Shown here: positions 8,321-18,700 of the stretch, in pieces
Layout of the letters: every line of letters starts with the position of its first letter
Numbering within the stretch: the stretch's first letter is position 1
Position numbers and translations under genes: made by a program
From: JAFGOG01 sp034429215
Lineage (GTDB): Bacteria > Chloroflexota > Anaerolineae > JAAYZQ01
Direction: 5' to 3'
DNA length: 64,000 nucleotides
Assembly: GCA_034429215.1 (NCBI GenBank)
Contig: DAOUGI010000108.1
Location: forward strand, 1 to 64,000
The notes under the pieces: generated by a model
Databases searched by the model: none
What the model was told of the DNA's origin: nothing
What the model saw: only the letters and a program-made list of their open reading frames with translations

Positions 8321-9491
8321 GCAGCTAGTCCCGATCTCGGGCGGGGGCACGCCCCGCACCTTCAACATCATCCGCTCGCTGGCCGAGCGCGGGCACCAGG
8401 TGTACGTCGCCGCCAGCTTTGGGGTGGACAAGGCCGAGGCGATGCGCGAGCTGGGCGCCGCCGGCGTCCTGCCCCTGGCCGGCGTCAGCCGCATGGACAA
8501 GGCCAAGATGCGCAAATACGCGGTCACCTACCCGCTCAACATCCTGCGCGTCGCCGCCTACGCCTGGCGTCTGGGGCCCGACCTGATCCTGACCCACAAC
8601 ACCGCCGCCGGCTTTGCCGCCCTACTCGGCAAGCTGCTCCGGCCGCGCGCCGTCACCGTCGTAGACCTGACCGACCTGCTGTTCGAATACCTCCAGGACT
8701 ACAAGGGCCGCTGGCTCAAGCTGGCCGCCGCCGCCGGCCGCTGGATGGAACGCACCGCCGTCCGCCGATCCGACCGGATCATCACCATCAGCCGGGCCAT
8801 GCAGGCGATCCTGGTCCGCGACTATCGCGCCCGGCCGGAGCGGATCGACATCGTCCACGACGGCGTCGATACCCGCATTTTCCACAGCCAGGAAGCAGCC
8901 GATCTGCGCGCTGCCTACGCAGCCGATGCCGGGCACGTGCTCATTTTTCACGGGGTGATCGACCCGCAGGATGGGCCGGAGCTGTTGATCGAAGCGGCGC
9001 CGGCGATCCTCGCGGCGCACCCCCGCACCCGTTTCTGGATGGTGGGTGACGGCACTGCCGTGCCGGGGCTGCGAGCCCGCGCCGAGGCGGCCGGCCTGGC
9101 CGACCGGTTCTACTTTTCCGGCTGGGTCCGCCAGGCCGAAGTGGCGCGCTATATCGCCGCCAGCGACCTGGGGCTGGTCATCCTGCCCGACGTCCTGTCG
9201 GCCCGCGGCCGGGTTACCCTCAAAGAGTTCGAGTATTGGGCGTGCGGCGTTCCGGCCATCCTGCCCCGCCTGCCGGCCCTGCAGGAGGTAGTCGGCGACG
9301 AGGCAGCCAGCCTGTTCTACACCCCAGGCGACGCGGCCGACCTGGCAGCGAAGGTCAACACCCTGCTGGCCGACGACGTGCGGCGGCAGGAGATGGGCCG
9401 GATCGGAGAAAGACGGGTGCAGGAGCGGTTCGAGTGGCGCGCCCTCACCGGCGAAATCGCCCGGCTGTGTGAGACTTACACCGCCCGCTAG
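8292..9491 (+). CDS. Family 4 glycosyltransferase
   Basis: 399 residues from the ATG at 8292; other in-frame starts exist at 8280 and 8250, but they lie deeper in the antitoxin gene. GT-B features are VPISGGGTPRTFNIIRSLAERGH at the N-terminus, the central IVHDGVDTRIF, and the C-terminal VILPDVLSARGRVTLKEFEYWACGVPAI acceptor/nucleotide loop with the conserved Glu. Probably an exopolysaccharide or O-glycan sugar transferase. Its stop TAG shares the CTAG tetramer with the stop of the convergent gene. Confidence 0.92.
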   Translation: MARALVVIFEQLVPISGGGTPRTFNIIRSLAERGHQVYVAASFGVDKAEAMRELGAAGVLPLAGVSRMDKAKMRKYAVTYPLNILRVAAYAWRLGPDLILTHNTAAGFAALLGKLLRPRAVTVVDLTDLLFEYLQDYKGRWLKLAAAAGRWMERTAVRRSDRIITISRAMQAILVRDYRARPERIDIVHDGVDTRIFHSQEAADLRAAYAADAGHVLIFHGVIDPQDGPELLIEAAPAILAAHPRTRFWMVGDGTAVPGLRARAEAAGLADRFYFSGWVRQAEVARYIAASDLGLVILPDVLSARGRVTLKEFEYWACGVPAILPRLPALQEVVGDEAASLFYTPGDAADLAAKVNTLLADDVRRQEMGRIGERRVQERFEWRALTGEIARLCETYTAR

Positions 9492-10534
9492 CGCTCAGGG
9501 GTAACGATGGCAGTTGGGACGAGCAGGCCGGTAGGCGTCGGCCGTACCGTGCCTGTCGGTATTGGGACGCGCGTTCTGATCGGCATCGGGATGGGTGTCT
9601 TGGTCGGTGTTGGAGCCGGCACGGCGGTGGGTGTGGACGGCCAGATGCCGGCCTCCAGGGCGTTGTTGATCTTGGATATCGTCGCGCCTAGCTGCGCATC
9701 GTTAGCAGCTTGTAAGGCATAAACGCCGGACTGGCTGATACTCACCGCCTCAGTCCCCCGGTTCAAAATGTAGAGGGCTACCCGGGTGCCCAACTGCTCT
9801 CTATAGCCCGCGAGCGCCTCTTCCAAGTCTCCGCCGCAGCCTTCCCGGCCCCAGGTCACCACGACGACCACCCGCGGCTGGTCGCCTTTCCTCTCCAACA
9901 GGTCATTGATCGCCTGGCGGATCGCCTCTGTCAGATCGGCCTGACCCACGGCGTACACATCCTCCAGTGCGCCGGCCACTTCCATGGCGTTTCCCGTCGA
10001 GAAATCGACCACCCGCTGCGTATCCCCGCACCGCAGGCCGAACACCCGCAAGGCCAGCGCCGCATCCGGCAAAGCACGGCCCAGCTCCTTTTGCAGCACA
10101 ACTTTGAGGTCGTTCAATTGATGCTGGGGGGGGACCGGCCCGTTGTCCAGGACAATCTCCATGTATGCCGTGGGCTGTTGGCCCAGCAGTGCCCACAAAA
10201 TCACGGCTGCCACCGCGATGCACAGCGCGGCAATTGCCACTTTATGCCAGCTCTGGAGTCGCTTTCGAGGCAAAATGCGGGAAGAGGACCACTTCTGCAC
10301 CGCCGCCTCCAGATGCTCCAGCCCTCCCTCCTGTCGCCGGCAGTGATCCAACAGCATGGTGATCTTTTCGTCCTTGCGCATCCCCCGGCCGAGCTTTTCG
10401 TACACCTCGAGATAGCAGCCCTGGATGAAAGCATCCAATTCAGCGTCGTCGAACGATGCCGTCAGCAGCTTCCGCATCCCCGCAATATCGTGGTTTTGCG
10501 ATTGGGTGGTCATCTCATCGGCTTCGGTGCTCAT
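9488..10534 (-). CDS. Membrane protein with N-terminal effector-associated domain (EAD7-like), one transmembrane helix and a degenerate vWA-like domain
   Basis: 348 residues; ATG with GGAGG upstream. Residues 20-85 (MRKLLTASFDDAELDAF, VYEKLGRGMRKDEKITMLLDHCRR) resemble the small helical effector-associated domains that act as adaptors in bacterial conflict/signalling proteins. Residues 101-122 form a transmembrane helix (VAIAALCIAVAAVILWALL). Residues 128-300 look like a vWA fold: MEIVLDNGP, then DLTEAIRQAINDLLERKGDQ and a strand ending VVTWGREGCGGDLEEAL. The metal site is degenerate (DNG for DxSxS, TWG for TDG). The tail is Thr/Pro-rich (TPTAVPAPTPTKTP). No effector domain is fused. The function is probably adaptor or scaffold; this is inference. 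Confidence 0.75.
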   Translation of the reverse strand: MSTEADEMTTQSQNHDIAGMRKLLTASFDDAELDAFIQGCYLEVYEKLGRGMRKDEKITMLLDHCRRQEGGLEHLEAAVQKWSSSRILPRKRLQSWHKVAIAALCIAVAAVILWALLGQQPTAYMEIVLDNGPVPPQHQLNDLKVVLQKELGRALPDAALALRVFGLRCGDTQRVVDFSTGNAMEVAGALEDVYAVGQADLTEAIRQAINDLLERKGDQPRVVVVVTWGREGCGGDLEEALAGYREQLGTRVALYILNRGTEAVSISQSGVYALQAANDAQLGATISKINNALEAGIWPSTPTAVPAPTPTKTPIPMPIRTRVPIPTGTVRPTPTGLLVPTAIVTPER

Positions 10535-10606
10535 GCGCGCACCTCCTCACACTCCATCGGCCAGACAGGCCTGCCGGAACCTACCCGGCTTGGCCGGATT
10601 TACATC

Positions 10607-10635
10607 ATTCTACCACGAACCGCATTCCTGCGCAA
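10607..10635 (-). promoter_or_regulatory. Promoter for the effector-associated-domain gene
   Basis: On the minus strand TTGCGC (10630-10635), 17-bp spacer, TAGAAT (10607-10612), upstream of the ATG at 10534. It shows that this gene can be transcribed independently of the lipoprotein gene behind it. Confidence 0.6.
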
Positions 10636-10679
10636 GAGATATGCTTTTACGGCTGTCAGCTCCTGGCAGAAGCGCAGAG

Positions 10680-11810
10680 CTACCATTCCTCCCACAAAAA
10701 GCGCACCTGAGCGGTCGAATCGGGACGGAGATAGAGGATCTCGCCCCGCGGGCCGCGCAGGAAGCAGCTCCACATGCGTGGATAGGACGGCGTTTGACAC
10801 TGATAGGCAGTGGTAAAACCAAACTCGGTCTCGGTGGCCCAGCCCAGGCGCTGGCGGACATCGGCGCGGACATCTTCGACCTCGCCCCGCCACACCATGC
10901 CAAAGCCGCTGACCGGTTCCAGCAGGCCCGGCGGCGGAGTCTCCCCGATCCGGTTGTCGGGCGACGCGCCCGGCTTGAGCCGGATGTCGCTGACCCAGTC
11001 AAAGGTTTGGAACCCCTGCGCGTCCTCGCCCTGGTAAAAGACATAGAAATCGTCGGCATCCTCCACCCAGACCATCAGCCCATGCTCGAAATACTGCCCC
11101 GCTGCATAGGATTCGTCTGCCACGGCAGCAGGGCACCGCTCCGGGGGGTTGTCAAAGAACCAGGGGCGCACATTCCGGCACTGGAGATGGACGTTGACCA
11201 GCGACCAGGTGAACGATCCGCCGGCCGTGACCCGCAACCCGAACCCGGTGTAGGCCATTGACGCCTCGTCGGTGACAAACTGCGTGCTCCCGGCCAATGC
11301 TACCTCCCGGCAGTGCGACTCGACCGGGCCCGGACCGCTGATGGGGCAGATCTCTGCTTTCTGCCCGCTGGCCTGCCAGCTCATCGTCAGGTTATCGCCG
11401 AGGTTAATCGTCGTGGCCGGCGTAACCTGGAAAAAGATGACCTGAGGGCCAGCCGTGGGTGTGGGCGTCGGCAGGCGGGTTGCAGTGGACGGCGGAGGAG
11501 CGGTAGTAGGGGTGAGCGTCGGCAGGGCCGGCGGGGGCACGGGGCTGGCGGTTGGCGGCTCGGCTGTGGGCGTCGCCGACGGCGCAGCGCTGGGCTGAGG
11601 CACAGTGGGAGCAACGGTTGTGGTGGGCGCGGCGAGCGTAGCCGGCGCGGTTGCCGGCTCGCCGGTAGAGGTTGGGGCGAGCGCGATGGCTGTGGCCGTC
11701 AGCTCGGCTGTGGGGGCCAGGGTCGGGGCGCTGGTGGTGGAAGCACAACCCACCAGCGTCAAGGTGAACAGCAGGGCCAGGAGGTGCAGCAAGCGAGAAC
11801 TTCTATGCAT
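10680..11810 (-). CDS. Secreted lipoprotein with long Thr/Pro-rich stalk, unknown function
   Basis: 376 residues from the ATG at 11810, which has AAAGGAG five bases upstream; a start six codons further upstream has none. The signal peptide ends in a lipobox LVGC. Residues about 25-125 are an extended low-complexity Ala/Thr/Pro stalk. The globular part (about 125-376) starts QVIFFQVTPATTINLGDNLTMSWQASG, an Ig-like beta-sandwich start, and contains several Cys and Trp residues (CPISGPGPVESHC, QCRNVRPW). I do not recognise a catalytic family. It is probably lipid-anchored and surface-exposed. The next gene on the same strand has its own promoter. Confidence 0.82.
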   Translation of the reverse strand: MHRSSRLLHLLALLFTLTLVGCASTTSAPTLAPTAELTATAIALAPTSTGEPATAPATLAAPTTTVAPTVPQPSAAPSATPTAEPPTASPVPPPALPTLTPTTAPPPSTATRLPTPTPTAGPQVIFFQVTPATTINLGDNLTMSWQASGQKAEICPISGPGPVESHCREVALAGSTQFVTDEASMAYTGFGLRVTAGGSFTWSLVNVHLQCRNVRPWFFDNPPERCPAAVADESYAAGQYFEHGLMVWVEDADDFYVFYQGEDAQGFQTFDWVSDIRLKPGASPDNRIGETPPPGLLEPVSGFGMVWRGEVEDVRADVRQRLGWATETEFGFTTAYQCQTPSYPRMWSCFLRGPRGEILYLRPDSTAQVRFLWEEW

Positions 11811-11856
11811 TTTTCTCCTTTCACCCAAAATAGAACCTCATTACCGCGGCCATTTC

Positions 11857-11885
11857 ATCATAGACCAAAGCCGCTGTGCTGTCAA
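11857..11885 (-). promoter_or_regulatory. Promoter for the lipoprotein gene
   Basis: Minus strand: TTGACA (11880-11885), 17-bp spacer, TATGAT (11857-11862), about 47 bases upstream of the ATG at 11810. It diverges from the plus-strand promoter at 11926-11954. Confidence 0.8.
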
Positions 11886-11925
11886 GATCCGTTGGTTTTC
11901 AAAAGCCTGTCCCCTCTGCTTTTTT

Positions 11926-11954
11926 TTGCCCATCTTTCTCTCTTGTGCTATACT
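11926..11954 (+). promoter_or_regulatory. Promoter for the radical SAM gene at 12027 and the genes behind it
   Basis: TTGCCC (11926-11931), 17-bp spacer, TATACT (11949-11954). The leader to the ATG is about 65 bases and contains GAGGGAG before the start. Confidence 0.65.
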
Positions 11955-12026
11955 GCTGCCTTGAGCCACCGGCAGCCGCATCGGCGTTGCCGCGTGTGAT
12001 CGTTTGCATAGAGGGAGCAGATCATC

Positions 12027-13490
12027 ATGGACGTGCTCGTTGCCAACCCACCCTGGCCGGGGCCGGGGTACGGTGCCCGCTCTGACGTGCGCTGGCCGCA
12101 CAAGCGCAGCGATAAGTATATCGAATACCCGATCTACCTGGCCTATACCGCCGCCGTCCTCGAACAGGCCGGCTTTGGCGTGTCGTTCCTCGACGCCGTC
12201 ATGGACGAGCTGTCGATCGAGGCCTTTGCCCGCCAGGTCGCCGACCGCAAGCCGGGCCTGATCCTGCTTGAAACATCGACCCCCTCCATCGCCTTTGACT
12301 TGCAGACCGCCGCCGCCGTCAAAGATGCCAGCCCTGGCACATTTGTCGCCCTGCTCGGCTCGCACGTCACCTATTTTGACCGCCAGACTGTGGCCGGCAA
12401 CCCGGCCGTCGGCGCCGTCGTCCGCGGTGAGTTCGAGCAGGTGGCCGCCAACCTGGCCCTGGCCCTGCAGGCCGGCGGGGATCTCAGCGGCGTGCTGGGC
12501 CTCACCTACCGCGACGGCGGCGAAGCGCGGGTCAACCCGCCCCAGCCCCTGTTCGAGCCGCTCGACGACATGCCCTTCCCGGCCCGCCACATTGTCAGCG
12601 GCGACGGTTACCGCGCCGGCATCTACAGCGGCGGCCATCCGACGGCGATGATCAGCTCCCGCGGCTGCCCCTACCGCTGCACCTTCTGCCTGTGGCCCGA
12701 TGTGCTGTACGGTCACAAGTTCCGCGCCCGCAGTCCGCAGAACGTCGTCGCCGAGATCGAACAGGCCGTCCGGCGCTTTGGCCACGACGAGATCTATTTC
12801 GACGACGACACCTTCACCGTCGACCGCCGGCGCGTCCTCGACATCTGCCGGCTGATCCGCGAGCGTGGCCTGGAAAAAGAGGCCGAGTGGATCGCCCAAT
12901 GCCGTGTCGATACGGTCGACCGCGAAGTGCTGGAAGCGATGAAGTCTGCCGGCTGCGGCTACATCCTGTTCGGCGTTGAATCGGGCTCGCCCGAGATGCT
13001 GAAAAAGATGAAAAAGGGGATCACCGTCGACAAGGTGCGGTCCGCCTTCAAGCTGACCCACCAGGTAGGCATCAAAACCCAGGCCTTTTTCCTGTTCGGA
13101 ACCCCCGGCGAGACCCAGGAGACAATCCAGCAGACGCTCGACCTGGCCAAGGAGCTCAACGCCTCCAGCACCCAGTTCGCCATCGCTATTCCCCACCCCG
13201 GCACCGCCCTGTACGAAGAGTGCCATGCCAACGGCTGGCTGACCAGCGAGGATTGGGCCGACTATACCGCCGAGAACTCGCTGATCGAGACACCATGGCT
13301 CACCGCCGGTCAGCTCGAGGAAGCGCGCGTCCGGGCCTACCGCGAATACTACTATCGCCCTCGCTACATCCTTGGCGAGGCGCTCAAGGTCCGCCGCCTG
13401 GCCGACGTCAGGCGCCTGATGCGCGGCGCCGGCTCGGTGCGGGCTCGCCTCAAGCTCTTCCAGGAGGCGGCTGACAAGCAGCATGGGTAG
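12027..13490 (+). CDS. B12-binding radical SAM protein (HpnJ/BchE-like)
   Basis: 487 residues. The N-terminal domain (1-190) starts MDVLVANPPWPGPGYG and has a cobalamin-binding-like fold (LLETSTPSIAFDLQTAAAVK, GSHVTY). The radical SAM core follows, with the 4Fe-4S motif C214PYRC218TFC221LWP. The CTFCLWP context resembles hopanoid-associated HpnJ. EIYFDDDTFTVDRRR and GVESGSPEMLKKMKKG are typical of the core. These enzymes do difficult methylations or rearrangements on lipids, sugars or tetrapyrroles. The last bases overlap the next gene. Its position in a glycan cluster hints at lipid or sugar modification; the substrate is unknown. Confidence 0.9.
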   Translation: MDVLVANPPWPGPGYGARSDVRWPHKRSDKYIEYPIYLAYTAAVLEQAGFGVSFLDAVMDELSIEAFARQVADRKPGLILLETSTPSIAFDLQTAAAVKDASPGTFVALLGSHVTYFDRQTVAGNPAVGAVVRGEFEQVAANLALALQAGGDLSGVLGLTYRDGGEARVNPPQPLFEPLDDMPFPARHIVSGDGYRAGIYSGGHPTAMISSRGCPYRCTFCLWPDVLYGHKFRARSPQNVVAEIEQAVRRFGHDEIYFDDDTFTVDRRRVLDICRLIRERGLEKEAEWIAQCRVDTVDREVLEAMKSAGCGYILFGVESGSPEMLKKMKKGITVDKVRSAFKLTHQVGIKTQAFFLFGTPGETQETIQQTLDLAKELNASSTQFAIAIPHPGTALYEECHANGWLTSEDWADYTAENSLIETPWLTAGQLEEARVRAYREYYYRPRYILGEALKVRRLADVRRLMRGAGSVRARLKLFQEAADKQHG

Positions 13491-15771
13491 AATCGGCCGC
13501 TCGTGGCCTGTCATATGCCAGACAGGCATAGGAGGGCTGGCGATCATCCTGGCCCTGTTCGTGGCGCTGTCCATCCTGTACAACGTCTACACGCCGGTCT
13601 TTGAATCGCCCGACGAGCTACAGCACACCGCTTTTATCGCCTGGCTCGACGACCACGGCGCCCTGCCGGTGATCACCAAGGACAACCCCGGCCCGTGGGA
13701 GCAAGAGGGCACACAGCCGCCCCTTTACTACTGGCTGGCCGCGGCTGTGACCGGCTGGCAGCCCCACGATGCCGCCGACAGTCTTGCCACGGTCAACCCC
13801 CACGCCGGCGGCATCGGCGACCCCAGGCGGCCGGACAACAAGAACCGGGTGCTCCACGACCCAGCCCAGGAGAGCTGGCCTTATCACGGCACCGTCCTCT
13901 ATGTTCACCTGCTGCGGCTGGTATCGACCCTTATCGCAGTCGGCACCCTGCTGGCCGTCTACCGTCTGGGCCGCACCATCCTCCCCGACCGGCCGGGCAT
14001 CGCCCTGGGCATGGTCGGGCTGGTCGCGTTCATCCCCCAGTTCCTGTTTCTGAGCGCCTCGGTCAATAACGACAACTTGGTCATACTGACCTGCTCCTGG
14101 ACGGTGGTCCTCCTGGCAAGCTGGCTGTACGCCGCCAGGCTGCCCAGTTGGCTGGAGCTCGGCGCATTGGGCCTGCTGTTGGGCCTGGCAGCCCTGTCCA
14201 AGCTGAGCGGGCTGTTCCTGTGGCCCCTGGCAGCCGCGGCGTTGGTCTGGCTGGCCTGGCGGCAGCGGCGCCTCGCCTGGCTGGTCCCAGCGGGCCTTCT
14301 CGTCCTCGGCCTGGCTCTCGGCGTGTCTGGCTGGTGGTTCGCCCGCAACATGCGCCTGTACGGTGACCTGTCCGGCATAAACGCCCACCTGTGGATCATG
14401 GGAGGGCGCCAAGAGTGGCCCACCACCCTCAGCGCCATCTATTCCGAGTTCCGGGGCTTTCGCTACTCCTTCTGGGCCCTGTTCGGCTGGTTCAGCGTCC
14501 TGGTGCCCGACCCGGTCTATTGGATCATCGACCTGCTGACCGTCGTCGGCTGCGTTGGCTTTGCCCTGTACCTGTACCGCTCCATCCACAAAGATCTGCC
14601 CGCCAACCACAAGGCGCTGCCCGCCATCCTCCTACTTGCCTTGTGGTTCATCCTGGTCGCCATCGGGCTGGTGCGTTGGACCCTGCTGACCCCGGCCAGC
14701 CAGGGGCGGCTGATGTTCCCCGCCCTGGCATCGATCTCCTTCCTCCTGGTTGTGGGCTGGGCCGAGCTGGTGCCCAACCGTTGGCGTTGGGCTGCCGCCA
14801 CTGCCTTTCTGGTTGCCTGGGCCGCTTGGGCCGCTCTGTGTCCGATTCTGATCATCGCCCCTACCTACGCCGAGCCCCACCGCTACCGCTCTCTGGCCGA
14901 GCTGGAGGCAGTGCCGTCGATCGTCAATGTCCGCTACGACGAATGCTGCGGCCTGATCGGCTATATTCAGCCCAATGGCCCGATCCAGGCCGGCGACCAG
15001 GTGGCGTTGACCCTCATCTGGCGGGCCAGGCAGCCTACTACGGTGGATTATTCCATCTTTGTCCACGCCTCGGCGCCCGACGGCACGATCGAAGGCCAGA
15101 TCGACACCTACCCCGGCGGCGGGCGTTACCCAACCAGCCGCTGGCAGCCGGGCGAGATCATCTCTGACACCGTCTATATCGTCGTGTCCGAGGATGCGCA
15201 GGGGCCGACGCTGCTCCGGTTCAACGTCGGCCTGTACGATCTAGGCACCCGCACAGAGCTGACCGCCTTTGGCACCGACGGCAAACCCCTGCGGTACGTC
15301 TTTGCCGGCGAGGTGGCCCTGGAGCCACCCGCCTGGCCTACCCCCCAGCCTGAGCTGCTCACCGACACCCTGTTTGGCCAGGAGATCCGGTTGGTTGGGG
15401 CCGACCTGTCACGGGAGACGATCCAACCCGGCGAGGTGGTCACCGTGACCCTCCACTGGCAGGCACTGGCCAACATCCGCGACGACTATACCGGCTTTGT
15501 CCACCTGATTTCACCGGACGGCGAATCGGTGGCACAGGACGACCACTCCCCGCTGGACGGACGCTACCCCACCCGCATCTGGGCGCGTGGCACGGTGCTG
15601 GCCGATCCCTATCGCCTGGAGCTGCCCGCTGACTTGAAACCGGGCGCCTACCTGCTATGGGGCGGTCTGTACCATCCCGAATCGGGCGTCAGGCTGCAAG
15701 CCATATCGTGGCCGACCGGCGAGCGCTGGCAGGATGACCTGGTTCACATTGGAACGTTGGTAGTAGAATAA
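13483..15771 (+). CDS. Large GT39/PMT-like membrane glycosyltransferase with C-terminal beta-sandwich repeats
   Basis: 762 residues; ATG overlaps the preceding stop (ATGGGTAG). The first transmembrane helix is at about 15-35, followed by an extracytoplasmic acidic motif FESPDELQH typical of GT39-like enzymes, EGTQPPLYYW, and about ten further hydrophobic helices up to residue 465. The soluble C-terminal half contains two recognisable repeats: GDQVALTLIWRARQ...YSIFVH...YPTSRWQPGE and GEVVTVTLHWQALA...YTGFVHL...YPTRIWARGT, probably tandem beta-sandwich domains outside the cell. It likely transfers a sugar from a polyprenyl-phosphate donor at the outer face. The acceptor is unknown. Confidence 0.85.
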   Translation: MGRIGRSWPVICQTGIGGLAIILALFVALSILYNVYTPVFESPDELQHTAFIAWLDDHGALPVITKDNPGPWEQEGTQPPLYYWLAAAVTGWQPHDAADSLATVNPHAGGIGDPRRPDNKNRVLHDPAQESWPYHGTVLYVHLLRLVSTLIAVGTLLAVYRLGRTILPDRPGIALGMVGLVAFIPQFLFLSASVNNDNLVILTCSWTVVLLASWLYAARLPSWLELGALGLLLGLAALSKLSGLFLWPLAAAALVWLAWRQRRLAWLVPAGLLVLGLALGVSGWWFARNMRLYGDLSGINAHLWIMGGRQEWPTTLSAIYSEFRGFRYSFWALFGWFSVLVPDPVYWIIDLLTVVGCVGFALYLYRSIHKDLPANHKALPAILLLALWFILVAIGLVRWTLLTPASQGRLMFPALASISFLLVVGWAELVPNRWRWAAATAFLVAWAAWAALCPILIIAPTYAEPHRYRSLAELEAVPSIVNVRYDECCGLIGYIQPNGPIQAGDQVALTLIWRARQPTTVDYSIFVHASAPDGTIEGQIDTYPGGGRYPTSRWQPGEIISDTVYIVVSEDAQGPTLLRFNVGLYDLGTRTELTAFGTDGKPLRYVFAGEVALEPPAWPTPQPELLTDTLFGQEIRLVGADLSRETIQPGEVVTVTLHWQALANIRDDYTGFVHLISPDGESVAQDDHSPLDGRYPTRIWARGTVLADPYRLELPADLKPGAYLLWGGLYHPESGVRLQAISWPTGERWQDDLVHIGTLVVE
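13506..13527. repeat. Short inverted repeat in the 5' coding end of the membrane transferase
   Basis: GCCTGTC (13506-13512) and GACAGGC (13521-13527) form 7-bp arms around 8 bases. The core is the same CCTGTC/GACAGG seen in the longer palindromes at 24340, 26127 and 28310, so it may be a worn or partial copy. The link is tentative. Confidence 0.35.
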
Positions 15772-15793
15772 TATCCACATATCGAGGAAGACG

Positions 15794-18700
15794 ATGAGTA
15801 CTAGACTGTTAGCCATTCTGTTGGTGCTGAGCCTTGTCCCACTCTCGCTGCCTGGCACTATGGCTGTGGCTCCCACATTTGTGGCGCAAGAAATCCGTTC
15901 GCTGACCGCCGCCCACGATCCACAGGGCCACCTGTGGGCCTCCTGGGAAGCCGACAGCGGGTCGGACGTCGAGATCTATTTCAGCCGCTGGGCCGGCGGC
16001 GCCTGGTCACAATCAGAACCGGTCCACACCCGCCCCGACGCCTGGGACCGCTCGCCCAGCCTGGCCATAGCCACCCCGCCGGGGTTGCCGCCACAGATCT
16101 GGCTGGCCTGGACCTCTTCGCCCAGGTCCGATCCGAGCCACCGAGATCTGGTGGTCAGCCGGTGGGCTGCCGGCGCCTGGACCGAGCCGCAGGCTGTGCC
16201 GATCGGCACCGTCACGCGCGTTGCCTCCCCCGCCCTGGCCGCCGCACCCGACGGCACGCTGTGGCTGGCGTGGACCGCCTTTGACGGCGCCGACACCGAG
16301 GTCTACGCCAGCCGCTGGAACGGCCAGACCTGGTCTGCGCCGTGGCAGGTCAGCACTGATGATGGGACAACGCACCGCAACGATTATCGGCCCCAACTGG
16401 TTGTGGCCGGCGACGGCCGGCCGTGGCTGGTGTGGGTCGGCCACCAGGGCGGCCCGGATGACGAGATATACGCCAGCTATTGGACCGGCGCCGGCTGGAC
16501 GGCCGAGCAGATGGTCAGCCAGGACGACGATTTGCTGGACACCCGGCCCAGCCTGGCGATCGGCCCCGATGGCCGGCCGTGGCTGGCCTGGCTGGGCCAC
16601 GTCGCCACAGGCGAGCGCTCGACCGGGCGGATCCTGTTCGCCCGCTGGGATCCCTCGCTGTCAGCGTGGACTCCCGAGCAGTTGGCTTCTTCATCCCCTG
16701 CCCTTTCCGTCGAAGAAGGGTCTCCATCCCTGACCGTCGACGGCCAGGGCAGGCTGCACCTGGCCTGGGTCGCCGCTGCCCGCAGCGCGACCGCCCTGGC
16801 CCACGCCTACTGGACGGGCTCGGGCTGGGCCGAGCCACAGGCCATCCACACCGGCGTGGCTGCCGACATGCTCGCCCTGACATCGGGCGACGGCCAGGTT
16901 ACCTTCCTATGGCTGGATCAGTCCGGCGCTCTGGCGCCGCTGGCGCAGGCGGCCGTTGGGGCGACGGCCCAACCGCTTGCCGCGTGGATCGACAGCAGGC
17001 CGTCACCCGAGGCCTCGCCGGTCGATTCGGTCCCCAACCGCTACATGGCCTTCGGCGACAGCATCACCTGTATACCAGCTTGCGACCCCGAGGTCCCCCC
17101 ACCCTGGGCCCCTTATCCAGTCCGCCTCGAATCCAGGCTTGACATCCACGTTCGGCCCTCAGAAGTGGGCAATTTCGGCCTGTCGGGCGAATTGACCTGG
17201 CAGCAACCGGACAAGGGTGGCCTCAATCGGATCGACGACGCGGTCAACGGATACCAGCCTAGGTACGTCCTGATCATGGAAGGCACCAACGACGTCACTG
17301 TGCACAGGGATCCGGGGGAGGTCTATGGATACCTTGACCAGATGATCTACAACGCCCGCCACGCAGGGGTGGAAAACGTCTATCCGATGCTCGCCACCCT
17401 CATTCCGCGATTGGACGGACTGAACGACGAAACGCAGACCATGAATGTGGACGCGATCATCGCCGTTACCACAGACAAAGACATTCCTCTGTGCAGGCAG
17501 TACAAGGCCTTTGAGGACTATGGCAACTATCCAGAACTGTACGTGGACGATGTTCACCCGAACAGCGAGGGCCTGCAGTTGATGTCCGACACCTGGTACG
17601 ACTGCACCCTGACTACTTTCACCGACGTATACGAGGACGTCATCCCCCCCACGCCGACGCTGAACAGCATCCCGGCTCAGACCGAATGCTTTGGCGGCGT
17701 TGCGGTCAGTTGGTCAGGCATCGACAACCTCAACGGCACCGGCCTGGCCAACTTTGACGTGCAGGTGCAGGTCGACGCCGGTCCGTGGACCGACTGGCTG
17801 ATGGCGACCACGGCCACCTCGTCGGTCTATTCCGGCTTGACCTGGGGCCACACCTACAGCTTTCATGTCCGTGCCCGCGACGTGGCCGGCAACGTGTCGG
17901 ACTATACCGCCCCCGGCTCGACCCAGGTCAAGGACAGCGTCGCGCCTTACGAAGCCCACGTCAACCCCCTGCTGCCTGTACGCCTGGCTCCCTTTGCCGT
18001 GAGCTGGGGCGGCAGCGATGCCTGCTCCGGCGTGGCGACCTACGATGTGCAATTCAAGATCGACGGCGGGACCTGGCAGCCATGGCTGACCGGCACGCCG
18101 GCCACTAACAGCACGTTCAACCCCGGTTCGCCACAGTATGGCCACACCTACTATTTTCAGGCCCGCGCCCACGACTATGGCGGCAATATAGGCAGTTGGT
18201 CGGCCTCAGTGTCCACCGTCCTGGCCCAGTACACCCTCAGCGGCAGCATCTTGACCGTCCGCGAGCAGCCGATAACCGGTCCCACGGCCGGCCTGGCCCC
18301 GGCGCCCCTGGCCCTCGAGCCCGCTCCCAGCGGTTACCGAGCCTACCTGGCCGGCGCAGGCGTGTACGACATAACAGCCAGCCACGCCGCTTTTGGCAGC
18401 CTGCCGTCGATGCTCGGCGTGGCTGCCAACGGCAACCTCGGCGGCGTCGACTTTTATCTTCCGCCGCTCGACGATGCCGTCGCCGGCGGCGGATTCGAAG
18501 CGGGCAACCTGGCCGCCTGGCAGGCAGGCGGCACCGTCACGCCAACGTTGGCGACCACGGGCCATACCGGCGCTTATTCCGTGCAAATGGGCGATGTGGC
18601 CGGCCGCTCGACGCTCAGCCAGGTCGTCAGCCCGCCGCTTGGCCTGAACCTGGCCGCGAGCAACCTTACCCTGTCGTTCCTGGCCCGCCTGGAGCAGCCG

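Noticed and set aside
11313..13583. Long frames on the opposite strand of the lipoprotein and radical SAM genes
   Set aside because: They are shadows caused by high GC codon usage; the radical SAM motifs and lipobox define the true strands.
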